64,000 nt of DNA from Arsenicicoccus piscis. Lineage in GTDB: Bacteria > Actinomycetota > Actinomycetes > Actinomycetales > Dermatophilaceae. Made by a program: the position numbers and the translations under genes. The notes beneath the pieces are model-generated. The model saw only the letters and a list, made by a program, of their open reading frames with translations. It ran no database searches and was not told the origin of the DNA. The stretch lies in the NCBI RefSeq assembly GCF_022568835.1, contig NZ_JAKZHV010000001.1, forward strand, positions 310,001 to 374,000, read 5' to 3'. Shown in pieces: positions 27,142 to 35,805 of this stretch. The stretch's first letter is position 1. Every line of letters begins with the position of its first letter.

Positions 27142-28677
27142 TCAGCCCGTGCCGGTGTCGGAGCACACGGCCTCGTCCGCCGAGCTGGCGGAGATCGTCG
27201 CGCTCGACGTCGGTGTCGGTGCCGTGAGCGGCTGGGCGGGCAGCGGCGCGGTGCCGGTGCGGTTGGGCACCGCCACGACCGCCTTCGCACCCTGCCCGAC
27301 GGTGACGCGGATCGGGCTGCCCGCAGCCCCGTCGGCCTTGAGCGTCGCCCCCGGGAACGCCGCCGCCACCGTCCGGGCCGCCTCCAGCTGCGCCGCGGTG
27401 TGGTGGACGACGACGCCGGTGATGTGGGTCGTCGTGCTGGTCACCGCACCGACCTGGAAGCCCTGCACCCGCAGCGCCTGCGCGACCTGCCCGCCGTAGC
27501 CCGTGAGGCCGGCCGCGTTCTCGACGGCGACGCCGATGGTGGCGGGCGAGACGGTGAGCGGGGCGGCCGTCGTGGGCGTCGGGCTCGGGGTGGGGCTGCT
27601 CGTCGCTCCGCTGCCCCACGGGCGGTCGGCCGCGATGAGCGACCACACCTTCTCGGCCGCCGGCAGCAGCTCGGTCCGGTTGGGGTCCTGCGGCCACGGG
27701 CCCGACGGTGCGGTCAGCATGTGCACCGAGCCCGGCTGCAGGCCGCGCAGCTCGTTCGCGAGGCCACCGAGGGCGGTCACGCTGGCCAGGTCGCGATCAG
27801 TCGAGAGCGACTTCGTCGCGGCGTCGAGGAAGCTGTAGAGCTTGGCGGGGTTGAGCAGCAGACTGGTCGAGGTGACCTCGCGCATCATCGCGGCGAGGAA
27901 CGCCTGCTGACGCGACATCCGCTGGGTGTCGCTGCCGTCACCGACGTGCCGCAGGCGGACGAAGGCCAGCGCCTGCTCGCCGTTCAGCCGGGTCGTGCCG
28001 GCGGGGAGCTTGAGCCCGCTCAGCTTGTCGTCGACGGCCTTGGTGACGCAGACGGGCACGCTCCCGAGGGCGTTGACCATCGTCTTGAAGCCGTTGAAGT
28101 CCAGCGTCAGCACGTGGTCTACGCGGATGCCGGTCTCGGACTCGACCACCTTGACGACGCACGGGACCCCACCGGCCTCGAAGATCGAGTTGAACTGCAC
28201 CGTGTGCCAGGTCGAGGGGCTGGCCGTGAGGTCCTTGCAGCTGCGCGGCGCCTGGATCATCGTGTCGCGCGGGATCGAGACGATGACGGCGGACTTGCGG
28301 TCGGCGGCCAGGTGCACCAGCAACGTGGTGTCGGAGCGGGCGCCGGCGCTGTCGGCCGCGCTGCCGTACTTGTCGGTGCCGAGCTTGGAGCGGTCGTCGA
28401 TGCCGAGGACCAGCAGGTTCATCGGCGCGAGGTTGGTCGCGGCGTCGGTGGTCGCCGAGCTGGTCGGCCGCGAGCCGAGGCCCTGGTCGAAGCTGATGGC
28501 GGTGATGTTGCCGTCGAGCCGGCGCAGGACGCCCCAGGTGGCGCCGAGCGCGAGGACCAGCAGGAGGGCGACGACGTAGGTGGTGCGCCGCAGCAGCGGG
28601 TGCCGGTGCGTGCGGACCCTGCGGTGCCGTGGGCCGGACCCCTGCGCTGGCGCCGTAGCGCCTTCACTGTCCGACAC
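27142..28677 (-). CDS. LytR-CpsA-Psr (LCP) family protein with LytR_C domain
   Basis: A 511-residue cell-wall glycopolymer transferase. It has a short cytoplasmic N-terminus and one membrane helix at about 33-53 (TYVVALLLVLALGATWGVL). The LCP domain (about 85-260) carries NLLVLGIDDR, GARSDTTLLVHL (metal and pyrophosphate binding), VSIPRDTMI and ALAFVRLRH (conserved Arg residues). A Ser/Pro/Thr-rich linker near 365 joins a LytR_C domain (about 380-465) and a Thr/Ser tail. The family attaches polymers such as arabinogalactan or teichoic acid from a lipid carrier to peptidoglycan. The GTG start at 28677 has GAGAGGGG upstream. It is a monocistronic gene. Confidence 0.94.
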   Translation of the reverse strand: MSDSEGATAPAQGSGPRHRRVRTHRHPLLRRTTYVVALLLVLALGATWGVLRRLDGNITAISFDQGLGSRPTSSATTDAATNLAPMNLLVLGIDDRSKLGTDKYGSAADSAGARSDTTLLVHLAADRKSAVIVSIPRDTMIQAPRSCKDLTASPSTWHTVQFNSIFEAGGVPCVVKVVESETGIRVDHVLTLDFNGFKTMVNALGSVPVCVTKAVDDKLSGLKLPAGTTRLNGEQALAFVRLRHVGDGSDTQRMSRQQAFLAAMMREVTSTSLLLNPAKLYSFLDAATKSLSTDRDLASVTALGGLANELRGLQPGSVHMLTAPSGPWPQDPNRTELLPAAEKVWSLIAADRPWGSGATSSPTPSPTPTTAAPLTVSPATIGVAVENAAGLTGYGGQVAQALRVQGFQVGAVTSTTTHITGVVVHHTAAQLEAARTVAAAFPGATLKADGAAGSPIRVTVGQGAKAVVAVPNRTGTAPLPAQPLTAPTPTSSATISASSADEAVCSDTGTG

Positions 28678-28752
28678 CGCGCCGGTCCCCTCTCGTCGTC
28701 ACCCGCGATCGTGCAGGTCGCAGCGTGTCCACGCAGTGTAGCGAGCGGATGC

Positions 28753-28789
28753 GCAAGACCCCCGGCACCGTGGGTGCCGGGGGTCTTGC
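28753..28789 (-). terminator. Terminator of the cold-shock gene
   Basis: A perfect 17-bp stem (GCAAGACCCCCGGCACC) with a 3-nt loop lies 60 bases past the cold-shock stop. Confidence 0.88.
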
Positions 28790-28848
28790 CTGCCTGGGGC
28801 CGCGGCCCCTTGGCAAAGTCCTGATGCAGTGATCGGGACGGGATCAGA

Positions 28849-29052
28849 TCAGAGGGGGCGGACCTGGTCAGCCTGCGGGCCCTTGGGGCCCTGGGTGACC
28901 TCGAACTCGACCCGCTGCGCCTCGTCGAGCGAACGGTAGCCGTTCGACTGGATGGCGGAGTAGTGAACGAAGACGTCCGGACCGCCGCCGTCCTGGGCGA
29001 TGAATCCGAAGCCCTTCTCAGCGTTGAACCACTTAACGGTGCCCTGTGCCAT
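28849..29052 (-). CDS. cspA: Cold-shock protein
   Basis: A 67-residue single cold-shock domain that binds single-stranded RNA and DNA. RNP1 is KGFGFIA and RNP2 is VFVHYSAI. The N-terminus [14 protein letters not shown] is canonical. It is monocistronic with a long leader and a strong terminator. The name is used in the family sense; numbering among Csp paralogues cannot be known from this window. Confidence 0.97.
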   Translation of the reverse strand: MAQGTVKWFNAEKGFGFIAQDGGGPDVFVHYSAIQSNGYRSLDEAQRVEFEVTQGPKGPQADQVRPL

Positions 29053-29228
29053 GGGTGTAACTCATTTCCTTGCTGGCCGTGGGAGAGCCCACCCATCGTG
29101 GGCTCCCGATTGCCTGCCGGAAGCCCACACTGCTCCGGGACATGCCCGGAAGTAGAAAAAGTGCCCGCGCCGCGGGCACTTCATCGTCTTGCGAGGAACT
29201 GCTGACTGCAACCACGCACGACGTTATC
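29053..29228 (-). promoter_or_regulatory. Structured leader of the cold-shock gene with an intrinsic-terminator-like hairpin
   Basis: GATAAC (29223-29228, minus strand) could be the -10, giving a leader of about 160 nt. Within it, AAGTGCCCGCG pairs with its complement (29159-29181) and is followed by UUUUU (29160-29156): a textbook intrinsic terminator ahead of the gene. A second hairpin, GAGCCCAC/GTGGGCTC (29085-29105), lies nearer the start. Alternatively, the terminator closes a small minus-strand transcript from 29182-29356 and the cold-shock promoter is downstream of it. Apart from this and the tRNA, 29182-29356 shows nothing. Confidence 0.5.
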
Positions 29229-29356
29229 ACCGATCGGCCCCCGAGCCTATGCCGTCAGGTGAACCAACCGTGCCGGAGCTGACCAGCAGGTGGGCCGGGA
29301 CCTGCTGGGACGCCCGTCCCGGCCACCGGTCGTCGCCGGTAGGCTGGACGGCACCT

Positions 29357-29442
29357 GGAGGGCTCGCATAGTGGCCTAGTGCGGCGGTCTTGAAAACCGC
29401 TATGGGTAACTCCCATCGTGGGTTCGAATCCCACGCCCTCCG
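29357..29442 (+). tRNA. tRNA-Ser (anticodon TGA)
   Basis: An 86-nt class II tRNA with acceptor GGAGGGC/GCCCTCC, anticodon loop CTTGAAA, variable arm ATGGGTAACTCCCAT, and T arm TGGGTTCGAATCCCA. The CCA is encoded at 29443-29445. A TAGGCT (29340-29345) upstream may be its -10. Confidence 0.97.
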
Positions 29443-29599
29443 CCAGTGCTCCCGCCACGCGTCGGCGCTGCTTCATGGCTTGCCTCAGCGCCGGGTTCGG
29501 GTGCTGCATGAGGCACTGCGCCGAGTGAGCCCACACGGACGGGGTAAGGAACGTAGGCTGACCTGAAGGGCAACTCATCCCCCTCACGAAGGAGCTCCC

Positions 29600-29851
29600 A
29601 TGGGCTACAAGATCGGATTCCTCGCCGGTGCCGGCGCGGGCTACGTGCTCGGCGCCAAGGCCGGCCGCCAGCGCTACGAGCAGCTGAAGGGTCAGGCCGC
29701 GCACGCCTGGAACAGCCCCAGCACGCAGAGCGCGGTCACGAACGCGGCGGACGCACTCAAGGCCAAGGCGCCGTCGGCGGCCCACGGTCTGGTGGACAAG
29801 GCCGTCGAGGCTCAGCACCGGGCCGCCACCAAGGCCGACCCCACCAGCTGA
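29600..29851 (+). CDS. YtxH-like small protein, paralogue 1
   Basis: An 83-residue protein with AAGGAG before the ATG. A Gly-rich hydrophobic N-terminus (IGFLAGAGAGYVLGAKAGRQRYEQL) forms one short membrane segment with the YtxH-like GYVLGxxAGRQRYEQ phrase. An Ala-rich amphipathic helix follows. The family is linked to general stress in Firmicutes, but its role is unknown. It is the first of a tandem pair. Confidence 0.82.
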   Translation: MGYKIGFLAGAGAGYVLGAKAGRQRYEQLKGQAAHAWNSPSTQSAVTNAADALKAKAPSAAHGLVDKAVEAQHRAATKADPTS

Positions 29852-29907
29852 GCCCGGGTGGGCGGCAGGCCCACCACCGACCCTCCACACCACGAAAGGA
29901 ACCCCCT

Positions 29908-30354
29908 ATGCAGACCCGTCTCGGCTTCATCGCCGGTGCCGCGTTCGGTTACGTCCTCGGCGCGCGCGCCGGACGCCAGCGCTACGAGCAGATCAAGAAC
30001 CGCGCCGAGGCCGCCTGGGCCGACCCGCGCGTGCAGGACCAGGTCGCGACGGCCACCGAGGTCGCCAAGGACAAGGCCGCGCTCGCGTCGAGCGTCGCCA
30101 AGGAGAAGGCCGCCGAGGTCGCGGACCTCGCCAAGGAGAAGGCGCCCGAGCTGCAGGCGAAGGTCGCCGACGTCGCCGGCAAGGCCCAGGACAGCGCCAA
30201 GAGCGCTACCGAGCAGGCCAAGGCCAAGGTCTCGGGCAACAGCTCGACCGGCTCGAAGCACGACGCGGAGCAGACCGCGGTCGTCCCCGCGCCGCCCGCG
30301 GGTGTGCAGCTCGCGGACGCCACCGAGGACATCGACGCCCGGGCCGACGGCTGA
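29908..30354 (+). CDS. YtxH-like small protein, paralogue 2
   Basis: A 148-residue paralogue of the preceding gene, 56 bp downstream with GAAAGGA upstream. The N-terminus LGFIAGAAFGYVLGARAGRQRYEQI is nearly the same. The middle (about 45-110) is an Ala/Lys/Glu coiled helix with 11-residue-like periodicity (ASSVAKEKAAEVADLAKEKAPEL). The acidic tail lacks structure. It resembles LEA-like stress helices; that role is an inference. Confidence 0.82.
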   Translation: MQTRLGFIAGAAFGYVLGARAGRQRYEQIKNRAEAAWADPRVQDQVATATEVAKDKAALASSVAKEKAAEVADLAKEKAPELQAKVADVAGKAQDSAKSATEQAKAKVSGNSSTGSKHDAEQTAVVPAPPAGVQLADATEDIDARADG

Positions 30355-30411
30355 CAGCAGGTAGCCCACGCGCGCGGCGGCCATCGAGCCGCACGCAGCC
30401 GCCGAGCAGCA

Positions 30412-30453
30412 ACGAGCGAGGCCCTGACCGGATCCGGTCAGGGCCTCGCTCGT
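30412..30453. terminator. Bidirectional terminator between the YtxH pair and cysE
   Basis: A perfect palindrome of two 21-nt halves (ACGAGCGAGGCCCTGACCGG...) separates the convergent units. Confidence 0.88.
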
Positions 30454-30489
30454 CGTCGCTGTGCTGGTCCCAGGTGCTGGGGGCAGGTG

Positions 30490-31143
30490 CTAGATGAAGA
30501 TCGCCGGGTGCCGGTAGAGCGCCTCGATCGGGTCCTCACCGGGCTCGGGCACCCGGTTGGTGGCCGGGATGCCGGTGGCGACCGCTCCCGCGGGCACCGC
30601 CTTCACGACCACGGAGTTCGCACCGACCTGGGCGCCGTCCCCGAGCTCGATGTCGCCGAGCACGCGGGCGCCGCACCCCACGGTGACGTTGTTGCGCAGG
30701 GTCGGGTGGCGCTTGCCGCGGTTGAGCGTGCGGCCGCCGAGGTTGACCCCGTTGTAGAGCATGCAGTCGTCGCCGATCTCGGTCGTCTCACCGATGACGA
30801 CGCCCATGCCGTGATCGATGAAGAAGCGCCGACCGATGGTGGCTCCGGGGTGGATCTCGACGCCGGTGCGGGCGCGGGCCCACTGCGACAGCAGCCGGGC
30901 CGTCAGCTGGCGGTCGTGCCGCCACAGCCAGTTGGCCAACCGGTGCACCCAGACGGCGTGCAGGCCGGGCGAGACGAGCGCCATCTGCAGCCGCCCGGTC
31001 GCTGCCGGGTCGCGCTCGATCGCGGCGTCGAGATCCTCGAGGACCATGTCGACGGCCTTCGCGGCGATGCGCGGCAGCTGTGGCCGCGCGGCCGTGAGGC
31101 TGCCGCGCAGGCGTCGAGCCTCGTCAGGGGTGAAGGTCGTCAT
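30490..31143 (-). CDS. cysE: Serine O-acetyltransferase
   Basis: A 217-residue enzyme making O-acetylserine from serine and acetyl-CoA, the first step of cysteine synthesis. The left-handed beta-helix hexapeptides run from about 90 to 190: GVEIHPGATIGRRFFIDHG (catalytic His), VVIGETTEIGDDC, VNLGGRTLNRGKRHPTL and GARVLGDIELGD. The C-terminus ends in Ile, as needed to dock into CysK. It starts 8 bp after the cysK stop, with GAGGAG upstream. The two form a cysK-cysE operon and probably the cysteine synthase complex. Confidence 0.96.
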   Translation of the reverse strand: MTTFTPDEARRLRGSLTAARPQLPRIAAKAVDMVLEDLDAAIERDPAATGRLQMALVSPGLHAVWVHRLANWLWRHDRQLTARLLSQWARARTGVEIHPGATIGRRFFIDHGMGVVIGETTEIGDDCMLYNGVNLGGRTLNRGKRHPTLRNNVTVGCGARVLGDIELGDGAQVGANSVVVKAVPAGAVATGIPATNRVPEPGEDPIEALYRHPAIFI

Positions 31144-31151
31144 GGGACTCC

Positions 31152-32087
31152 TCAGCCGGCCAGGCCCTCGAACAGGACGGTCGACAGGTAGCGCTCGCCG
31201 AACGACGGGATGATGACGACGATCGTCTTGCCCTTGTTCTCGGGGCGGGCGGCGACGAGCGAGGCTGCGTAGAGCGCGGCACCCGAGGACAGGCCGACGA
31301 GCAGCCCCTCCTCCGTCGCGGCCTTGCGGGCGAACTCCACCGACTGGTCGATGTTGACGTCGATGACCTCGTCGTAGATGTTGCGGTCCAGGATCTCCGG
31401 CACGAAGTTCGCCCCGATGCCCTGGATCTTGTGCGGGCCGGGGGCGCCGCCGTTGAGGATGGCCGACTCGGCCGGCTCCACGGCGATGATCTTGACGTCG
31501 GGCTTGCGCTCCTTGAGGACCTGGCCCACACCGGTGATGGTGCCGCCGGTACCGATGCCGGCCACGACGATGTCGACCTGGCCGTCGGTGTCCTTCCAGA
31601 TCTCCTCCGCGGTCGTCTTGCGGTGGATCTCGGGGTTGGCCGCGTTCGCGAACTGGCGCGCCAGGATGGCGCCGCGCTCGGCGGCGATCTCCTCGGCCTT
31701 CTCGACCGCGCCCTTCATGCCGCCGGCACCGGGGGTGAGCACGAGCTCGGCACCGAAGGCCCGCAGCAGCGCCTTGCGCTCGGCGCTCATCGTCTCGGGC
31801 ATGGTCAGCACGACGTCGTAGCCGCGGGCGGCGCCCACCATGGCCAGCGCGATGCCGGTGTTGCCGGAGGTCGCCTCGACGATGGTGCCGCCCGGCTTGA
31901 GCTCGCCGGAGGCCTCGGCCGCGTCGACGATCGCGACGCCGATGCGGTCCTTGACCGAGTTCGCGGGGTTGTAGAACTCGAGCTTGGCAGCAACGGTGGT
32001 GCCGCTGTCGGCCGTGTCGATGATGCGGTTGATCCGCACGAGGGGGGTGCGACCGATGAGCTTGGTCACGTCGTCGTAGATGGGCAT
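31152..32087 (-). CDS. cysK: Cysteine synthase A (O-acetylserine sulfhydrylase)
   Basis: A 311-residue PLP enzyme joining sulfide and O-acetylserine. [12 protein letters not shown] opens the protein, [11 protein letters not shown] holds the PLP lysine, [13 protein letters not shown] is the substrate loop, and [13 protein letters not shown] binds the PLP phosphate. The ATG at 32087 has AGGTGA upstream; an open stretch further upstream is not conserved sequence. It is the first gene of the operon with cysE. It uses sulfide from the assimilation operon at 41.6-48.0 kb. Confidence 0.97.
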   Translation of the reverse strand: MPIYDDVTKLIGRTPLVRINRIIDTADSGTTVAAKLEFYNPANSVKDRIGVAIVDAAEASGELKPGGTIVEATSGNTGIALAMVGAARGYDVVLTMPETMSAERKALLRAFGAELVLTPGAGGMKGAVEKAEEIAAERGAILARQFANAANPEIHRKTTAEEIWKDTDGQVDIVVAGIGTGGTITGVGQVLKERKPDVKIIAVEPAESAILNGGAPGPHKIQGIGANFVPEILDRNIYDEVIDVNIDQSVEFARKAATEEGLLVGLSSGAALYAASLVAARPENKGKTIVVIIPSFGERYLSTVLFEGLAG

Positions 32088-32263
32088 CCGTGGATCACCT
32101 TGTCCTGAAGTCTTGTGCTGAGGTCTGTCACGAAGGTCAACGTGGTTCATCTTATCCATGTTCCAACATCACGTTATAGGTCGGGACGGGTGACGAGGCG
32201 ATCCCGCTCACATCTCGACCGTGGCGTGGTGCTGGCTGAGCCCGACCTTCGTAGGCTGCCCCC
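32088..32263. promoter_or_regulatory. Divergent promoter region between cysK and the Fe-S oxidoreductase gene
   Basis: An AT-richer patch near 32150-32180 includes TATAAC on the minus strand, a possible -10 for cysK. On the plus strand, TAGGCT lies about eight bases before ATG 32264, so that gene may be transcribed without a leader, as is common in actinobacteria. Confidence 0.4.
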
Positions 32264-35005
32264 ATGTCAGCGCTGCAGATCACTGCCATCGCCTTGTGCT
32301 TCACCATCCCGCTGCTCGGGTGGGTGCTGCTCTTCCGGCAGGCGTTCCGGTTCTACCGGCTGTTCACGTCCGGGTCCGCCGACCCGACGCGCACCGACCA
32401 GCCGGCGACCCGCACCGTGACGCTGCTGCGCGAGTTCCTCGGGCACACCCGGATGTCCCGGCTGCCGATCGTGTCGATCGCGCACTGGTTCACCGCGCTG
32501 TCCTTCCTCATCCTCTTCGCCACCCTGGTCAACGCCTTCTTCCAGCTCATCTGGGCGGACTTCCGGCTGCCGATCATCGGCCACTTCCCGCCGTTCGAGT
32601 GGCTCATCGAGACCTTCGCGTGGGGCGGCTTCATCGGCATCATCGTCTTGATCGTGATCCGCCAGCGCGCCCACCCGCGCAGCGCCGACGGGGACCACGG
32701 GCGCCGCTCCCGGTTTTACGGATCGACCTGGTGGCAGGCGTACTACGTCGAGTTCACCATCCTCGCCGTCACCATCTGCATCCTCCTGCTGCGCACGCTC
32801 GAGGCCGCGCTGCTGTCGCACACCGCCCCGGGCGAGAACCTCGCGCTGCACTTCCCGCTCACGTTGTGGCTCAGCGGGATCTGGAGCGGGCTGTCGGTCG
32901 CCTGGATCGAGCAGGCGATCTACCTCGTCGCGATGATCAAGATCCTGGTGTCCTTCGCGTGGATGATCACCATCTCGCTGCAGCCCACGATGGGCGTGGC
33001 GTGGCACCGCTTCCTCGCCTTCTTCAACATCTGGTTCAAGCGCAACGCCGACGGCCGTCCCGCGCTCGGTGCCGTCCCTCCGATGCGCGCCGAGGACGGC
33101 TCGGTCCTCACCACGGAGGCGCTCGAGGAGATGGAGGAGCTGCCCCGCCTCGGCGTCGGCTCGTCCGAGGACTTCACCTGGAAGCAGCTGCTCGACTTCA
33201 CGACCTGCACCGAGTGCGGTCGCTGCCAGAGCCAGTGCCCCGCGTGGAACACCGACAAGCCCCTCTCGCCCAAGATGCTCGTGATGACGCTGCGCGACCA
33301 CGCGCACGCCAAGGCGCCGTGGGCGCTCGCATCCGAGGAGGTGCGCGCCGGGCTCCCCGAGCACACCCGGGCGCTCGCCGAGGTGCCGCTCGTCGGGGCC
33401 ACCGGCTACGACCCGAGCGCCCCGCTGTCCGCCTACGACGCGCTCGGGCCCAGCGCGGTCGTCGACGCGGACGTCCTCTGGTCGTGCACCACCTGCGGCG
33501 CGTGCGTCGAGCAGTGCCCCGTAGACATCGAGCACGTCGACGCGATCGTGGACCTGCGCCGGCACCAGACCCTCATCGAGTCGGCCTTCCCGAGCGAGCT
33601 CGGCGGCCTGTTCAAGAACATGGAGTCCAAGGGCAACCCGTGGGGCATGTCCCCCAAGGCGCGCCTGGACTGGGCCAAGGACCTGCCGTTCCCGGTGCGC
33701 CAGCTCGGCCAGGAGGTCGAGTCGCTCGACCAGGTCGACTACCTGTTCTGGGTCGGCTGCGCCGGCGCCTACGAGGACCGCGCCAAGAAGACGAGCCGCG
33801 CCGTCGCCGAGCTGCTCGACACCGCAGGGGTCACCTTCGCCGTGCTCGGCAACGGCGAGTCCTGCACCGGCGACTCGGCCCGCCGCGCCGGCAACGAGCT
33901 GCTCTTCCAGGCGCTCGCGCAGCAGAACGTCGAGACCCTCAACGAGGCCGGCGCCACCCGGATCATCGTCACCTGCGCGCACTGCTTCAACACCTTGAAG
34001 AACGAGTACCCCCAGCTCGGTGGCGACTACGAGGTCCTGCACCACACCCAGGTCCTCAACCAGCTGGTCCGCGACAAGCGGCTCGTGCCCGTAGCCCGTC
34101 CCGACGAGTCCGTCGGGATGTCTACCGCCAAGAACCCCGCGTCCACCGCCCCCGCCGTGACCTACCACGACCCGTGCTACCTCGGTCGGCACAACCAGGT
34201 CTACGCGCCGCCGCGTGAGCTGATCGGCTCGCTGCCCGGCGTCGAGCTGCGCGAGATGCCGCGCCACGGCGAGAAGTCCTTCTGCTGCGGCGCCGGCGGT
34301 GCACGCATGTGGATGGAGGAGAAGCTCGGCACCCGCATCAACGTCAACCGCACCGAGGAGGCGCTCGCCACGGGCGCCGAGCGGATCGCTGTCGGCTGCC
34401 CCTTCTGCCGCGTCATGCTCTCCGACGGCGTCACCGCCGCCCAGCAGGAGGGCCGCGCCGAGGAGGTCGAGGTCGTCGACGTCGCCCAGATGCTGCTGGC
34501 GGCCGTCAACCGCGGCCGTGCGGTGGAAGAGGTTGTCGTCGAGGAGGCTGTGGTCGACGAGACTGTGGTCGAGAACGCTGGGGTCGACGAGGCTGAGGTC
34601 GACGAGCCGGTAGCGCCGGTGGCGGCGCCCGCCGCCGAGCGCGCGCCCGCGGTCGCGGCCCCTGCCACCCCGGCTGCCCAGCAGCCCGATGCCGCCGACG
34701 AGGTCGCCGACCCGTGGGACGACGAGCCCGATGCTGCTCCGGCACCCGCAGCTCAGGCGAAGGCCGAGCCGGCCGCGGCCGCACCAGCTCCCACCGACGT
34801 GGCCGACCCCTGGGACGACGACGAGCCCGCCGCGACCCCGGCATCCGCCGCGAAGACCGAGCCGGCCGCGGCACCGGCTCACACCGAGGTCGCCGATCCC
34901 TGGGATGACGACGAGTCATCGGCCACTCCCACGCCCGCAGCCAAGGCCGAGCCGGCACCCACCGCGCCGGCTACCGCCGAGGTGGCCGACCCCTGGGACG
35001 ACTAG
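32264..35005 (+). CDS. Membrane-bound (Fe-S) oxidoreductase with heterodisulfide-reductase-type CCG domains
   Basis: A 913-residue protein. About five membrane helices lie in residues 5-245, resembling the cytochrome b-like NarI/HdrE module, with His residues (SIAHWFT) that could bind haem. Two 4Fe-4S clusters follow: CTECGRCQSQCP (about 314) and CTTCGACVEQCP (about 407). Two CCG/DUF224 domains follow, with CAHCFNTLKNEYP, DPCYLGRHN, CCGAGGARMWMEE and CPFCRVML. The role is electron transfer between the quinone pool and an unknown dehydrogenase, as in GlcF/HdrD relatives. The last 160 residues are a Val/Glu then Ala/Pro-rich tail with four VADPWDD motifs, the last at the very C-terminus. Monocistronic. 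Confidence 0.9.
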   Translation: MSALQITAIALCFTIPLLGWVLLFRQAFRFYRLFTSGSADPTRTDQPATRTVTLLREFLGHTRMSRLPIVSIAHWFTALSFLILFATLVNAFFQLIWADFRLPIIGHFPPFEWLIETFAWGGFIGIIVLIVIRQRAHPRSADGDHGRRSRFYGSTWWQAYYVEFTILAVTICILLLRTLEAALLSHTAPGENLALHFPLTLWLSGIWSGLSVAWIEQAIYLVAMIKILVSFAWMITISLQPTMGVAWHRFLAFFNIWFKRNADGRPALGAVPPMRAEDGSVLTTEALEEMEELPRLGVGSSEDFTWKQLLDFTTCTECGRCQSQCPAWNTDKPLSPKMLVMTLRDHAHAKAPWALASEEVRAGLPEHTRALAEVPLVGATGYDPSAPLSAYDALGPSAVVDADVLWSCTTCGACVEQCPVDIEHVDAIVDLRRHQTLIESAFPSELGGLFKNMESKGNPWGMSPKARLDWAKDLPFPVRQLGQEVESLDQVDYLFWVGCAGAYEDRAKKTSRAVAELLDTAGVTFAVLGNGESCTGDSARRAGNELLFQALAQQNVETLNEAGATRIIVTCAHCFNTLKNEYPQLGGDYEVLHHTQVLNQLVRDKRLVPVARPDESVGMSTAKNPASTAPAVTYHDPCYLGRHNQVYAPPRELIGSLPGVELREMPRHGEKSFCCGAGGARMWMEEKLGTRINVNRTEEALATGAERIAVGCPFCRVMLSDGVTAAQQEGRAEEVEVVDVAQMLLAAVNRGRAVEEVVVEEAVVDETVVENAGVDEAEVDEPVAPVAAPAAERAPAVAAPATPAAQQPDAADEVADPWDDEPDAAPAPAAQAKAEPAAAAPAPTDVADPWDDDEPAATPASAAKTEPAAAPAHTEVADPWDDDESSATPTPAAKAEPAPTAPATAEVADPWDD

Positions 35006-35019
35006 TAGCCGCAGACGAC

Positions 35020-35056
35020 CGAAGGGCCGGATTCCCCCTGGGGGTCCGGCCCTTCG
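35020..35056. terminator. Terminator between convergent genes
   Basis: CGAAGGGCCGGA (35020-35031) pairs with 35045-35056, between the Fe-S oxidoreductase and universal stress genes. Confidence 0.85.
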
Positions 35057-35075
35057 GCTGTCTGTCGGGCGCAGG

Positions 35076-35516
35076 TCAGAGGGTGGCCTCGACCCGCCCC
35101 TTGGTCGCGGTCAGGCGCGGGGGCTTGTCGCCGCGCACAGTGATGACGGCGCAGGACGCGTCGAGCAGGACGTCGCGCGTGGTCCGGGAGACGAACCGCT
35201 TCTCGACGTGCTGGCGGTCGGTGACGCCGAGCACGATCAGGTCGGCGGCGACCTCGTTGGCGATGGCGACGACCGCCTCGCCGGGGAACAGGGCCGGGTC
35301 GCTGTCCATGATGCGCCAGGTGATGCCGGCCGCCGCGAAGGAGCGGTCCATCTGCAGCAGCTCGTCGGCGGGCAGCTCGACCTCGGTGACGCCGTCGTCG
35401 GCGCGGGCGGAGTTCACCACGATCACCTCGGCGTCGTGGCGCACGGCCTCGTCCAACGCGGCAGCCAGGGCGGCATGCCCAGGGGCGGACGCCGCGTACG
35501 AGAGAACGATGCGCAT
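35076..35516 (-). CDS. Universal stress protein (UspA family)
   Basis: A 146-residue single UspA domain. It starts MRIVLSYAAS with AGGAG upstream. The C-terminal VLGVTDRQHVEKRFVSRTTRDVLLDASCAVITVRG replaces the ATP-binding G-2x-G-9x-G(S/T) motif with a divergent version, so nucleotide binding is uncertain. Stress-related role by family. Monocistronic. Confidence 0.87.
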   Translation of the reverse strand: MRIVLSYAASAPGHAALAAALDEAVRHDAEVIVVNSARADDGVTEVELPADELLQMDRSFAAAGITWRIMDSDPALFPGEAVVAIANEVAADLIVLGVTDRQHVEKRFVSRTTRDVLLDASCAVITVRGDKPPRLTATKGRVEATL

Positions 35517-35733
35517 CGCTGGCTCCTGTCTGTGCCACCGCGGGCCACTGGCTGGACCTGTCACGCGAGGGCTTGCGGGCCTGAAACCGTAATCCCAACG
35601 GTCCGCACCCGCTCGGGGATTGGCGCATCGTCGTTCCCGTTGACACGGTTGCCTACCCCGACCGGCCCAACACGCAACTAGTCGTTACGCGCGAACACAT
35701 AGAGTCCCCAAGCGCGCGGGCCACCCGAAGATG

Positions 35734-35773
35734 GTGGCAGCTTGCTGGTCACATCTGACCAGCAGACTGCCAC
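35734..35773 (-). terminator. Hairpin downstream of dcd
   Basis: A two-part stem: GTGGCAG/CTGCCAC outside and TGCTGGTCA/TGACCAGCA inside a 4-nt loop. It lies 33 bases past the dcd stop. The rest of 35517-35733 holds no visible gene. Confidence 0.6.
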
Positions 35774-35805
35774 TGTCGTCGAGCCGCGATGGTGCCGCGG
35801 AGGTT

